Assembly (NCBI GenBank): GCA_964497495.1
Contig: CAZCCZ010000003.1
Span: forward strand, 77,812-141,811
DNA: 64,000 nt
Source of the DNA: CAXXOK01 sp964497495
GTDB taxonomy: Bacteria > Bacillota > Clostridia > Christensenellales > Aristaeellaceae
Direction: 5' to 3'
Shown: positions 25,507-33,949 of the stretch, one piece after another
Position numbering within the stretch: the first letter of the stretch is position 1
How the letters are laid out: the number at the start of each line of letters is the position of its first letter
The notes under the pieces: generated by a model
Databases searched by the model: none
The model's input: the letters and a program-made list of their open reading frames with translations, nothing else
What the model was told of the DNA's origin: nothing
Translations under genes and position numbers: made by a program

Positions 25507-26499
25507 ATGAAGAAAAGACCCGTCACCATCTGCAGCGGCCAGTTCGGCGACCTGCCGACGGAAGAATTGTTTCAAACCATGCACGGCCTCGGCTACGACG
25601 GCCTGGAAATCGCCACCCAGTCCCACGTGGACGTGGACAGGATCGTGGCCGAACCGGCGTACCGGAAGGAATACGCGGCCCTGCTCCGCAGGTACGGGCT
25701 GGAAATCGGCGCGCTGTCCGGCCACCTGGCCGGGCAATGCGTGGGCGACCGGTACGACCCGCGGCTGGACAACTTCGTGCCCGCGAAGGTGAAGGGAAAC
25801 CCGGAAGCCATCCGCGCGTGGGCGACGGAACGGATGAAAACCATCGCCCGGGCCGCGCAGCTGCTGGACGTGAAGGTGGTCACCTGCTTTTTGGGCAGCC
25901 CGATCTGGGCGTTCTGGTATTCTTTCCCGCAGACCACGCCGGAAATGGTGGAGGCGGGCTATCAGACGATCAGAGAGCTTTGGTCGCCCATCTTCGACGA
26001 GTACGACCGTTGCGGCGTGAGGCTGGCGCTGGAAGTGCACCCCACGGAGATCGCCTTTGACTATTACTCCACGAAGCGCCTTCTGGAAACGCTGGAATAC
26101 CGGCCCACGCTGGGCCTGAACTTCGACCCGAGCCACCTGCTGTGGCAGGGCGTGGACCCCGTGACGTTCCTGAAGGATTTCAGCAAATACGTCTACCACG
26201 TCCATTTGAAGGACGTGCGCCTGAACCGGGACGGGCGCGCGGGCGTGCTGGGCTCCCACATCGAGTTCGGGGATACCCGCCGGGGCTGGAACTTCGTCTC
26301 GCTGGGCCACGGGGACGTGGATTTCGAGGGGATCATCCGGGAACTGAACCAGGAAGGGTACGAAGGCCCCCTGTGCGTAGAGTGGGAGGACAGCGGAATG
26401 GAGCGCCTGTACGGCGCGGCGGAAGCCCTCGCGTTCGCGCGCAGGCTCAACTTCCGACCCTCGGCCGTCGGGTTCGACGCGGCGCTTAAGATGGATTGA
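25507..26499 (+). CDS. sugar phosphate isomerase/epimerase (TIM barrel, AP-endonuclease-2 family)
   Basis: A 330-aa xylose-isomerase-like TIM barrel. The metal and substrate residues fall in conserved strands: GYDGLEIAT, VRLALEVHPTEI (Glu), LGLNFDPSHL (Asp, His), YHVHLKDVRL (His) and LCVEWEDSGME (Glu). The family includes inosose dehydratases, tagatose and psicose epimerases and sugar isomerases, so the exact reaction is open. It follows the Gfo/Idh dehydrogenase by 15 nt. Its last 14 nt overlap the convergent ROK regulator. Confidence 0.88.
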   Translation: MKKRPVTICSGQFGDLPTEELFQTMHGLGYDGLEIATQSHVDVDRIVAEPAYRKEYAALLRRYGLEIGALSGHLAGQCVGDRYDPRLDNFVPAKVKGNPEAIRAWATERMKTIARAAQLLDVKVVTCFLGSPIWAFWYSFPQTTPEMVEAGYQTIRELWSPIFDEYDRCGVRLALEVHPTEIAFDYYSTKRLLETLEYRPTLGLNFDPSHLLWQGVDPVTFLKDFSKYVYHVHLKDVRLNRDGRAGVLGSHIEFGDTRRGWNFVSLGHGDVDFEGIIRELNQEGYEGPLCVEWEDSGMERLYGAAEALAFARRLNFRPSAVGFDAALKMD

Positions 26500-27679
26500 C
26501 CACCGCTTCCTCCAGCGCCTGCCGTACGGCCAGCGCCGCGGCGGCGTTGAGGTTCAGCGGCGTCTCCTCCAGAAGACGGATCTGCACGGTGTGCTTCTGG
26601 GTGAAGATGGACTTGGCGTAAAGCGTGTCCAGCATCCAGAAGAAAAGGTCGCGCTGGCCGCGCAGCCACGTGCAGTAGATCACCAGTTCTTGCGGGTCGT
26701 ACGTCATGATGATGGTGGAGGTGGTGTCCACCAGATAGCCGATGGCCTGGGACAGCACGCGGGAGGCGGCTTCGTCCCCGTTCTGCGCCAGATCCAGCAC
26801 CTGCGCCACCGTGGTCAGCTTGGAGGTGGCCTGCGCGTTGTACTGCCGCACGATGCCGATGTCGGAGCAATACAGTTCCAGACAGCCGGTGTTGCCGCAG
26901 GGGCAGGGAATACCGTCCTTACGCACGGTCAGGTGGCCGATCTCGCCGGACAGGCTGTGTTCCCCGCGGTATACCTGGCCGTTGATCATCAGCGCCGAGC
27001 CGATGCCTTCGCAGATGGACAGGTACGCGCAGCTCCGCGGGTTGCGGATCTCGCCCGTCCGGGCCAGCAGATCCAGCGCGGCGTATACGTCCTTATCCAC
27101 CACTACGGGGCAGCCCAGCACCTGCCGCAGGCGCTGGGCGACGGGGAACTGCTGCCACCTGGGCGCGCCGCTCATCTGCAGCACCACGCCGGTGGCGAAA
27201 TCCACCGGCCCCGGCAGCGTAACCCCCACGCCCAACAGCTTTTCCCGCGCGATTCCCGCCCCCGTCAGACAGCGCTCCAACAGCTGCACGGCTTGCCCGG
27301 TGTAGGTTTCCGGCCCGAGTTCGCCCATGGCCAGCGGCATTTCCTCCCGGGCGACGGGGCGCAGGGAAAGGTCGAACACACCTGCTTCCAGGTGGTTCAA
27401 CCGGATGCTGATGCTGCCCACGCAGCCGATGTTATCCGCCAGCCGGTACTGGTCGGCCCTCCGCCCGCCGCTGGAGGCCGCCATGCCCCGGCAGACGATC
27501 AGACCGTCCTCCGCCAGCCGCGCCACGGCCCCGTGCACGGTGGAAGGCATCAGGCCGGTGGCGGCGCACATCTCCGGCTTGGAGATGCCGGGTTCCCGGT
27601 AAATCAGCTGCAAAAGAGTGACCAGATGGGCGGTCTTGACCGGCAAACGCGGCGTTTTCGGGGGCGTCATTTTTTTCAA
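26486..27679 (-). CDS. ROK-family transcriptional repressor (NagC/XylR-like)
   Basis: A 397-aa regulator: an N-terminal winged helix (LLQLIYREPGISKPEMCAAT ... VHGAVARL) and a C-terminal ROK domain with a zinc-binding GIPCPCGNTGCLELY motif (about 272-286) and sugar-binding VDKDVYAAL. It sits between two plus-strand sugar operons and reads toward the first. Its own leader contains an imperfect inverted repeat suited to ROK repressors. It may sense the sugar that the adjacent kinase acts on. Convergent overlap with the isomerase gene is only 14 nt. Confidence 0.9.
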   Translation of the reverse strand: MKKMTPPKTPRLPVKTAHLVTLLQLIYREPGISKPEMCAATGLMPSTVHGAVARLAEDGLIVCRGMAASSGGRRADQYRLADNIGCVGSISIRLNHLEAGVFDLSLRPVAREEMPLAMGELGPETYTGQAVQLLERCLTGAGIAREKLLGVGVTLPGPVDFATGVVLQMSGAPRWQQFPVAQRLRQVLGCPVVVDKDVYAALDLLARTGEIRNPRSCAYLSICEGIGSALMINGQVYRGEHSLSGEIGHLTVRKDGIPCPCGNTGCLELYCSDIGIVRQYNAQATSKLTTVAQVLDLAQNGDEAASRVLSQAIGYLVDTTSTIIMTYDPQELVIYCTWLRGQRDLFFWMLDTLYAKSIFTQKHTVQIRLLEETPLNLNAAAALAVRQALEEAVVNPS

Positions 27680-27691
27680 CAGCTTTCATCA

Positions 27692-27753
27692 AACTTATTT
27701 CCAAGGTAGAATGAAGTTGCCTTATTGTAGCAGGTCCCCGGCGGGCCTGTCAA
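27692..27753 (-). promoter_or_regulatory. promoter and operator-like repeat of the ROK repressor
   Basis: On the minus strand, TTGACA (27753-27748), an 18-nt spacer and TACAAT (27729-27724). An imperfect inverted repeat AACTTATTTC ... GAATGAAGTT (27692-27718) lies at and after the start point. The divergent HAD operon starts 54 nt away, so this site could control both directions. Confidence 0.6.
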
Positions 27754-27771
27754 GGCGGGACGGAGGAACCC

Positions 27772-28599
27772 ATGTATTGGGAGGAACTGCGAAAACGGCC
27801 GGAGGGAACGCCGTTTCGCTATGCGGTGCTTGATTTCGACGGCACGGTCAGCCTGATCCGGGAGGGCTGGCAGCCGATTATGATTCAGTACTTTTCCGAG
27901 GAACTGGCGGCCACGCCGGAAGGAAAACGGGAAAACGACGGGAAACTGCGGGACAGGGCGCGGGAGATGATCTTCTTCCACACGGGGAAGCAGACCATCT
28001 ACCAGTGCATCGCGCTGGCGGAAGCAATATCCGGGATGGGCGGGCGGCCGCTGGACCCGCAGGCCTATAAGGACGAGTATCTGCGCCGCCTCCTTGCCAA
28101 GATCGACGGGCGGCTTTCGGGCCTCGCCGACGGAAGCGTGGACCCGGAAACGCTCACCGTGCCGGGCACCTACGACTTGCTGAACCTGCTGGCCGCCCGC
28201 GGCGTGACGCCGTATCTGGCCAGCGGCACGGACGAGGAGCACGTGCTCAGGGAAGCTGCGCTGCTGGGGCTTTCGAAGTATTTCGGCCCCCATATCTACG
28301 GCGCCCAGAAGGATTACCGAACCTTTTCCAAAAAGATGGTCATCGACCGGCTGGTTGCGGAAAACCGGCTTGCTGGCGAAGCCCTGCTGGGCTTCGGCGA
28401 CGGGTACGTGGAGATCGAGAACGTCCGCGGGGCCGGCGGGTACGCCGTTGGCGTGGCCTCCGACGAGGCCGCGCGGCGGGGCGTCGACGCCTGGAAGCGG
28501 GAACGCCTCATCCGCGCGGGCGCGGACGCGATCATCCCGGATTACCGGGAGATCGCCGTACTGGAAAGCCGCCTGTTTGACGCGGCGAAAGGAGAATAA
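27772..28599 (+). CDS. HAD-superfamily phosphatase
   Basis: A 275-aa haloacid-dehalogenase-type hydrolase. Motif I is VLDFDGTVSL (nucleophile Asp and acid Asp two residues later); motif II is YLASGTDEEH (Ser/Thr); Lys occurs in TFSKKMVID; motif III/IV is LLGFGDGYVEIENV (metal-binding acidic residues). A helical cap lies between motifs I and II, as in phosphoglycolate and beta-phosphoglucomutase-like enzymes. It is the first gene of a five-gene operon with kinase and isomerase partners, so a sugar-phosphate substrate is likely. Start at 27772 follows ACGGAGGAA. Confidence 0.85.
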   Translation: MYWEELRKRPEGTPFRYAVLDFDGTVSLIREGWQPIMIQYFSEELAATPEGKRENDGKLRDRAREMIFFHTGKQTIYQCIALAEAISGMGGRPLDPQAYKDEYLRRLLAKIDGRLSGLADGSVDPETLTVPGTYDLLNLLAARGVTPYLASGTDEEHVLREAALLGLSKYFGPHIYGAQKDYRTFSKKMVIDRLVAENRLAGEALLGFGDGYVEIENVRGAGGYAVGVASDEAARRGVDAWKRERLIRAGADAIIPDYREIAVLESRLFDAAKGE

Positions 28600-28601
28600 C
28601 C

Positions 28602-29564
28602 ATGCCGTTTACACAGTTCGACCGTTCCCGTTTGCACCTGCTGCCCATCGCGCAGCGGGAGCACGATTTGGATTTGAGCGTGATGATGGACCCGGCGGCG
28701 GAAACGGACTACCGCCACCCGACGATCGAGGCGCTGGCGCAGCGCATCCGCGCCGCGCGCGAAAAAGGCGCGGCGGTCGTGATGATGATGGGCGCGCACG
28801 TGATCCGCGCGGGCGCGGGGCCGGTGCTGATCCGCCTGATGGAGGAGGGGTGGATCACCCACTTCGCCTTCAACGGCGCGGGCGGCATCCACGATTTCGA
28901 GTTCGCCATGATCGGCGCCACCACGGAGAGCGTGGCCAAATACATCAGCGAAGGGCAGTTCGGCCTCTGGCAGGAGGACGCCCGCTACAACGAAGCCGTC
29001 AACCGGGGCGCGAAGGAGGGGCTGGGCTTCGGGGAATCGCTGGGGAAATACGTATGGGAAAACCACTTTCCCCACCGCGAGATCAGCCTGCTGGCGGCCT
29101 GTTACCGCAGGCAGGTGCCCGCGACCGTGCACGTGGGCATCGGCTGCGATATCGTGCACGAGCAGCCCAACGCGGACGGCGCGGCCATCGGCGAGGCGAC
29201 CTACCGGGATTTCCTCATCTATTGCCACACCATCGAGAATATGGAGAACGGCGTGTTCCTCAACTTCGGTTCCGCCGTCATCGGGCCGGAGGTATACCTG
29301 AAGGCGCTTTCCATGTGCCGCAACGTCGCTAAACAGGAAGGGCGCTCCATCCGGCATTTCACCACCGCGGTGTTCGACCTGCTGCCGCTGGAAGGCAAGA
29401 ACGTGCACGACGCGCCGCCCAAATCCGACCCGCGCTATTATTTCCGGCCGTGGAAAACCATCATGGCCCGCACCGTGGCCGACGGCGGCGAAAGCTTTTA
29501 CGTGCAGGGGCAGCACCGGGACACCGTGGCGTACCTGGGCCGGCTTTTGCTGAAGGGGGAGTAA
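28602..29564 (+). CDS. deoxyhypusine-synthase-like enzyme in a sugar operon
   Basis: A 320-aa protein starting 2 nt after the HAD gene. GAHVIRAGAGPVLIRLMEEG, then THFAFNGAGGIHDFEFAMIGATTESV (about 63-110) strongly resembles the NAD-binding part of deoxyhypusine and homospermidine synthases. The eukaryotic catalytic signature (NTGxEFDGSDSGA, then VSWGKI with the active Lys) is not present; instead there is NFGSAVIGPEVYLKAL. Bacteria lack the eIF5A target, and the neighbours are sugar kinases, a phosphatase and a SIS isomerase, so a novel small-molecule reaction (perhaps NAD-dependent chemistry on a sugar or amino-sugar phosphate) is more likely than protein modification. Confidence 0.72.
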   Translation: MPFTQFDRSRLHLLPIAQREHDLDLSVMMDPAAETDYRHPTIEALAQRIRAAREKGAAVVMMMGAHVIRAGAGPVLIRLMEEGWITHFAFNGAGGIHDFEFAMIGATTESVAKYISEGQFGLWQEDARYNEAVNRGAKEGLGFGESLGKYVWENHFPHREISLLAACYRRQVPATVHVGIGCDIVHEQPNADGAAIGEATYRDFLIYCHTIENMENGVFLNFGSAVIGPEVYLKALSMCRNVAKQEGRSIRHFTTAVFDLLPLEGKNVHDAPPKSDPRYYFRPWKTIMARTVADGGESFYVQGQHRDTVAYLGRLLLKGE

Positions 29565-29566
29565 GC

Positions 29567-30571
29567 GTGAGGGAGGAAAGGCTTGCCGATCTTCTTTCCC
29601 GCTTCGGGAGCCTGCGCGTCGCGGTGGTGGGTGACCTGTTTCTGGACGAGTGGTTCCATATCGACCCCGCGCTTGACGAGCCTTCGCTGGAAACGGGGCT
29701 GCCCGCGTGGCAGGTGACGAGCACGGCCGCCAGCCCCGGCGCTGCGGGCACGGTGCTCAACAACCTCCGCGCCATGGGCGTGGGCAGCCTGTACGCCGTA
29801 AGCTTTACCGGCGAGGACGGGAACGGCTGGCGTCTGCGGCAACTGCTCGCGCAGCGGGGCGTGGACACGGCCCACGTGCTCAGCGTGCCGGAACGGATGA
29901 CGCCCGCCTATATGAAGCCCATGTTTCAGCGGGGGGAACGGCTGGAGGAAGGCAACCGGCTGGACGTGAAAAACCGCCTGCCCACGCCCGCGTGGGTGGA
30001 AGAGCGCATCATGGCCTCGATGGAAACGCTGGCCCCGCTAACGGACGCGATCATCGCGCTGGACCAGCTGACGGAGACCGATACGGGCGTGGTCACGGCC
30101 CGGGTGCGGGGGAAACTGGCGGAACTCGGGGAGCGGTACCCTTCGCTGATCCTCTTCGCGGATTCGCGCTCCCGCATCGCGCAGTTCAGGAACGTCATCA
30201 TCAAGTGCAACCGTCAGGAGGCGGAACTGGCGCTTGGCGAGGCGCTGCCGCCCGAGCGGGCGATCGCGGCGATGCGGGCGCGCACGGGAAGGACCGTGTT
30301 CGTCACCCTCGGAAGCGACGGCATCGCGACCGGGGAAGGCCCCGCGGCTCCCGCCGCGCGCCAGAAGGGGCCCATCGACGTTTGCGGCGCGGGGGACGCC
30401 GCCACGGCCGCGCTGGTCTGCGGGCTGTGCGCGGGCGCGACGCCCGGGGAGGCGGCGGAACTGGGCAACCTGTCCTCCGGCGTTACGGTGCGCAAACTCG
30501 GCACCACGGGTACCGCCTCGCAGGCGGAAATGACGGCCCTCTATCACGAACAGTTTGGGGAACGATTATGA
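29567..30571 (+). CDS. PfkB/ribokinase-family carbohydrate kinase, RfaE/HldE N-domain-like
   Basis: A 334-aa kinase. GTG 29567 is chosen because GGGGGAG is well spaced; no upstream start fits. The sequence has VAVVGDLFLDEW at the N-terminus, a glycine-rich ASPGAAGTVLNNLRAMG substrate segment and the signature DVCGAGDAATAALVCGL with the catalytic Asp. The layout (lid DLFLDEWF, long YMKPMFQRGE stretch) is closest to the heptose-kinase branch (RfaE/HldE N-terminal domain). No nucleotidyltransferase half is fused. The ROK kinase gene overlaps its stop (ATGA). Substrate is unknown, but a C6/C7 sugar phosphate is plausible given the GmhA-like SIS neighbour. Confidence 0.85.
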   Translation: MREERLADLLSRFGSLRVAVVGDLFLDEWFHIDPALDEPSLETGLPAWQVTSTAASPGAAGTVLNNLRAMGVGSLYAVSFTGEDGNGWRLRQLLAQRGVDTAHVLSVPERMTPAYMKPMFQRGERLEEGNRLDVKNRLPTPAWVEERIMASMETLAPLTDAIIALDQLTETDTGVVTARVRGKLAELGERYPSLILFADSRSRIAQFRNVIIKCNRQEAELALGEALPPERAIAAMRARTGRTVFVTLGSDGIATGEGPAAPAARQKGPIDVCGAGDAATAALVCGLCAGATPGEAAELGNLSSGVTVRKLGTTGTASQAEMTALYHEQFGERL

Positions 30572-31497
30572 TTGCACTGTGTTTCGACGTCGGCGGTTCC
30601 AAGTACGTCACCGGGCTGGTTACCGGGGAAGGCCGCGTGCTGTGCTCCGAGCGCGGCGAATGGGCCGCGCTTACGCCGGAAGGCGTGATGGAGGCGCTGA
30701 CCGCCTCCGGGCGGCGGATGCTTGCCGCGCATCCGGAGTATACGCCGGAGATCATCGGCGTGACCATTCCGGGGCTGGCCGACGCGGAGAAAGGGCTGTG
30801 GGTGGAAGCCAGCTTTTCCGGCATCCGGAACCTGCCCGTATGCGGGCTGCTCCGGGAGGCGTTCGGCCTGCCCGCGTACGGTGAGAACGACGCGAAGGCC
30901 TGCGCGCTGGCGGAAAAGCTGTACGGGGAAGCGCGGGGCACGGATAACTTTCTGTACGTCACGGTTTCCAACGGCGTGGGCGGCGCGGTGTTCGCCGACG
31001 GGCGCCTGCTGTACGGCGGCGGCGCCGCGGGCGAGTGCGGGCACGTGACCGTGGTGGAAAACGGGCGGACGTGCAAGTGCGGCAAGAAGGGCTGCCTGGA
31101 AGCGTACGCGGCGGGCCCGGGGATCGCCCGTACGTACGAGGAGCATACGGGCCGGCGCGAGGAAGGCGAGGAGATCGCCCGCCTGGCGCGCTCCGGGGAC
31201 GCCGCCGCACAGGAGGTTTTCCGGCTGGAAGGCGTTTACCTGGGCCGGATGATCGGCATGGCGGTCAACCTGCTGAGCCCCGACCTTGTGGTCGTGGGCG
31301 GCGGGCTTTCCCTCGCGTTCGACCTGTTCGGGCCCTCGCTGGAGGAAACAGTCTGGTCGCACGTCTACCTGGCAGCCAACCCCGGCCTGCGGGTGCTGCC
31401 CACCCCGCTGGGCTATCAGGGCGGGTTGCTGGGGGCGGCGGCGCTGGCCGTATGCGGCGGGGCCCGGCGGTACGGGTATCACGGAAAGGCGGTATGA
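30568..31497 (+). CDS. ROK-family sugar kinase
   Basis: A 309-aa kinase without a DNA-binding domain. The ATP-binding signature CFDVGGSKYVTGLV is at the N-terminus; the substrate site is GENDAKACALAE (catalytic Asp); GECGHVTVVENG is followed by the zinc motif CKCGKKGCLEAY (about 169-180). ROK kinases phosphorylate glucose, N-acetylmannosamine, N-acetylglucosamine and related sugars. It overlaps the PfkB kinase stop by ATGA and is 3 nt from the SIS gene, so the operon has two different kinases. Confidence 0.9.
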   Translation: MIALCFDVGGSKYVTGLVTGEGRVLCSERGEWAALTPEGVMEALTASGRRMLAAHPEYTPEIIGVTIPGLADAEKGLWVEASFSGIRNLPVCGLLREAFGLPAYGENDAKACALAEKLYGEARGTDNFLYVTVSNGVGGAVFADGRLLYGGGAAGECGHVTVVENGRTCKCGKKGCLEAYAAGPGIARTYEEHTGRREEGEEIARLARSGDAAAQEVFRLEGVYLGRMIGMAVNLLSPDLVVVGGGLSLAFDLFGPSLEETVWSHVYLAANPGLRVLPTPLGYQGGLLGAAALAVCGGARRYGYHGKAV

Positions 31498-31500
31498 AAG

Positions 31501-32076
31501 ATGGATGCGCAACAAACGGTAACGGCTTATCAAAAAGAGCTGATCGGCGCGGTGAACGCCATCGACGCGGAGGAGTTGGGCAAGGCGCTGGAACTCCTGA
31601 TCGGGGCTTACCGCGGCGACCGGCAGGTGTTCGTGTTCGGCAACGGCGGCAGCGCCGCCACGGCCAACCATTTCGTCTGCGATTTCGGCAAGAACGCCGT
31701 TCCGGGGGACAGGCGCCGTTTCCGCATCCTGTCTCTGGCGGACAACGCGGCCACGATCACCGCGCTGGCCAACGACATCGCCTACGAGGAGGTTTTCCGC
31801 CAGCAGCTGATCAACCTTATGCGTCCCGGCGACGTCGCCGTCGCCATCAGCGCCAGCGGCAACTCCCCCAACGTGGTTCGCGCCTGCGAGTACGTGCGGG
31901 AAAAGGGCGGCCGGCTGATCGTGCTGGCCGGTTTCGGCGGCGGGAAGATCGCCCCGATGGCGGACGCGGCGCTGGTGGCGCGCATGGAAAGCTACGAGCG
32001 CGTGGAGGACATTCACCTGATCATTCTGCATATGATCGTTTGCTGGTTCAAGGAACATCAGCATCTGCTGCCCTGA
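31501..32076 (+). CDS. SIS-domain sugar isomerase, GmhA (sedoheptulose-7-phosphate isomerase)-like
   Basis: A 191-aa single SIS domain with FGNGGSAATANHFVCDFGK near residue 42 and VAISASGNSPNVVRACEY near residue 115, matching GmhA and DiaA-type phosphosugar isomerases. Conserved His and Glu residues (ANHF; VEDIHLIILHMIV) fit the GmhA active site. It is the last gene of the HAD/PfkB/ROK operon. The combination GmhA-like + HldE-kinase-like + HAD phosphatase mirrors heptose biosynthesis, but the linked importer and dehydrogenase point to catabolism. Confidence 0.85.
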   Translation: MDAQQTVTAYQKELIGAVNAIDAEELGKALELLIGAYRGDRQVFVFGNGGSAATANHFVCDFGKNAVPGDRRRFRILSLADNAATITALANDIAYEEVFRQQLINLMRPGDVAVAISASGNSPNVVRACEYVREKGGRLIVLAGFGGGKIAPMADAALVARMESYERVEDIHLIILHMIVCWFKEHQHLLP

Positions 32077-32108
32077 CTTTTTCATCAAGGGCGCTTTTCC
32101 TGTCCGGG

Positions 32109-32160
32109 CGGCCCCGGAGCTCTCCCCGCGCGCGACGCGGGAGAACTCCGGGGCCGTTAT
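32109..32160 (+). terminator. strong terminator ending the sugar operon
   Basis: An 11-bp stem CGGCCCCGGAG / CTCCGGGGCCG enclosing a second hairpin (CTCCCCGCG / CGCGGGAG), followed by TTAT. Confidence 0.75.
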
Positions 32161-32177
32161 CGCGCTTGGCGGCGCGG

Positions 32178-32205
32178 TTGACAAACCCCCCGCGCCGTTT
32201 ATAAT
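32178..32205 (+). promoter_or_regulatory. consensus promoter of the RyR-domain gene pair
   Basis: TTGACA (32178-32183), a 16-nt spacer and TATAAT (32200-32205), about 85 nt before the first RyR gene and directly after the preceding terminator. The pair is therefore an independent transcription unit. Confidence 0.8.
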
Positions 32206-32290
32206 AATTTTATCAACACTCCGCGCGCCGTTTCCGCAACCGCACGGCCGGCCGAGCCGTTCCGCAACGACGACCGATAGGGGAAAACCG

Positions 32291-33949
32291 ATGAAAAAAG
32301 CATTAGGGCTGCTGCGATCCAAAGGGTTTACGACTGTTTTTTCCTTCCTCCCGCTGGCGCTGGGCATGGTCGCCTACATGGAGTATTACCGGCTGCTGCT
32401 GGGACGGTACGACGTTTTCTATTCGCTGTACAGCTCGCTGAGGCTTTATCTGGCCTCGACAGACGCTTCGGCGGACAAGGTGCTGGCCGTGGGGCTTGCC
32501 CTGCCTTTCCGCGTCTGCCTGGAGGCGGGGCGCTGGACGGGCCTTTTCGTCACCACGACGGTCGCCACGCGGCTCCTGAGCGGCGCGATCCGGGACCTGC
32601 GCGCGCGCCTGAAGGCGGCGCGGCCCGAAGCCGTCGCGCTGCACGGGCAGGAAAAGTACCGCGCGCTGCTTGCGGAATCCATCGGGAAGGAAGCCGTACC
32701 GGCGGACAGCGAAGGCGCGTTCAGGGCCCGGCGGCACATCGTGGCGTTCGGCAGCGACGCGGAAACCTTCCGCTTCCTCGACGACCACTTCGCGCAGCTG
32801 AATGGCGGCAGGCCCGGCGCCGCGTCGCGCCAGATCTACCTGTGCACCGCCGGAATGCCGCGCACGTATTACGGGGGCCGGGGCTTCGCTATCAGCAACA
32901 TGGCGGAAAACACCGCCCGCATGTACTGGAACCGGCTGTACCTGCGCCGCTTCGGCGACCGGCCCGAGCGCCGCGTGGTGATTCTGGGCTTCGGGGATTA
33001 CGGCCGGCAGTTGCTGACGCAGGGGTTGCTTGTCAACGTGTTCACGGGCGCGCCGGATATGCGCTACGATGTGTTCGGCGATCCGGCCCCGTTCCTGAAC
33101 GCGCGGCGGTCGCTGGACGGCTTTCTGGCGGTCGACCGGGAGGAGGAAGGCAAGGACTGCGTGTTCTTCCACCGGGAACCCTGGGATACGGCCATCGAGG
33201 TGCTGTGCGCGGCGGACAGGATTCTGCTGGCGGACGACGCGGAGGAGGAGAACCTGCGCGGCCTCAACCGGCTGGCGGAGCTCAATATCCGAGCCGCCGT
33301 GCACATTCGCGCGTCGGACGTTACGCTGGCGCGGTGCCTGTGGCCCCGGCGAAGGGTGGAGGAAAACACGCACGACGCCGACCTTTGCGTGTTCGGCACC
33401 GACCGGTCGCTGTACACCCGGGCGATCATTCTGGAGGAATCGCTGCAGCTTACGGCGCGCTGTATCCACGCGCAGTACATGCGCAGGGTAAGCCGCCCCG
33501 CCTGCGCGGGCTGCGCCCAGCCCGGCACCCTGCCGGACTGCGCCAAAGCCTGCGAAGCGGTGGAGAAGGAATGGACGGAGATGGAGCCTTTCTACCAGAG
33601 CTCCAACATCGCGCAGGCCGACCATATGCCGGTCAAGGCGCGGCAGTTGCTGGGGCGTGATTTCGCGGTCACCGGCGCGTGCGCGGCGGAATGCCGGGCA
33701 CGCATCAGGGAACTGACGGATGCGGGCCGGCTCGCTCCCTATCTGGCGATGGAACACAACCGCTGGATCCGCAACCAGAGCCTGCACGGCTGGGTATACG
33801 GCCCCGAGCGGGACAACCGCGCGAGAATCCATCCGCTGATGGTGCCGTTCGATTCCCTGCCGGAGGCCCAGAAGACGAAGGACAAAGACGCCTACGACGT
33901 CCTGCTGGACGTGCTGGAAAGCGAGAAAGCGGGCGAGTCTCGTGTATAA
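32291..33949 (+). CDS. membrane-anchored TrkA-N/Rossmann protein with C-terminal RyR domain
   Basis: A 552-aa protein. Two hydrophobic segments (about 13-37 and 62-97) anchor the N-terminus. Two Rossmann-like strands follow: RRHIVAFGSDAETFRFLDDH (~147-166) and RRVVILGFGDYGRQLLTQG (~228-245; G-x-G-x-x-G), similar to TrkA-N/RCK nucleotide-binding domains of ion channels. The C-terminus (487-548, MEHNRWIRNQSLHGWVYGPE) is a ryanodine-receptor (RyR) domain. A Cys cluster (CAGCAQPGTLPDCAKAC, ~401-417) may bind metal. It overlaps a second RyR gene by 8 nt. Channel-linked sensing of a nucleotide-type ligand is inference. Confidence 0.75.
   Translation: MKKALGLLRSKGFTTVFSFLPLALGMVAYMEYYRLLLGRYDVFYSLYSSLRLYLASTDASADKVLAVGLALPFRVCLEAGRWTGLFVTTTVATRLLSGAIRDLRARLKAARPEAVALHGQEKYRALLAESIGKEAVPADSEGAFRARRHIVAFGSDAETFRFLDDHFAQLNGGRPGAASRQIYLCTAGMPRTYYGGRGFAISNMAENTARMYWNRLYLRRFGDRPERRVVILGFGDYGRQLLTQGLLVNVFTGAPDMRYDVFGDPAPFLNARRSLDGFLAVDREEEGKDCVFFHREPWDTAIEVLCAADRILLADDAEEENLRGLNRLAELNIRAAVHIRASDVTLARCLWPRRRVEENTHDADLCVFGTDRSLYTRAIILEESLQLTARCIHAQYMRRVSRPACAGCAQPGTLPDCAKACEAVEKEWTEMEPFYQSSNIAQADHMPVKARQLLGRDFAVTGACAAECRARIRELTDAGRLAPYLAMEHNRWIRNQSLHGWVYGPERDNRARIHPLMVPFDSLPEAQKTKDKDAYDVLLDVLESEKAGESRV

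Noticed and set aside
27772..32076. ADP- or GDP-heptose biosynthesis operon
   Set aside because: The GmhA, kinase and HAD types fit, but no nucleotidyltransferase or epimerase is present, and an importer, dehydrogenase and two regulators indicate catabolism.
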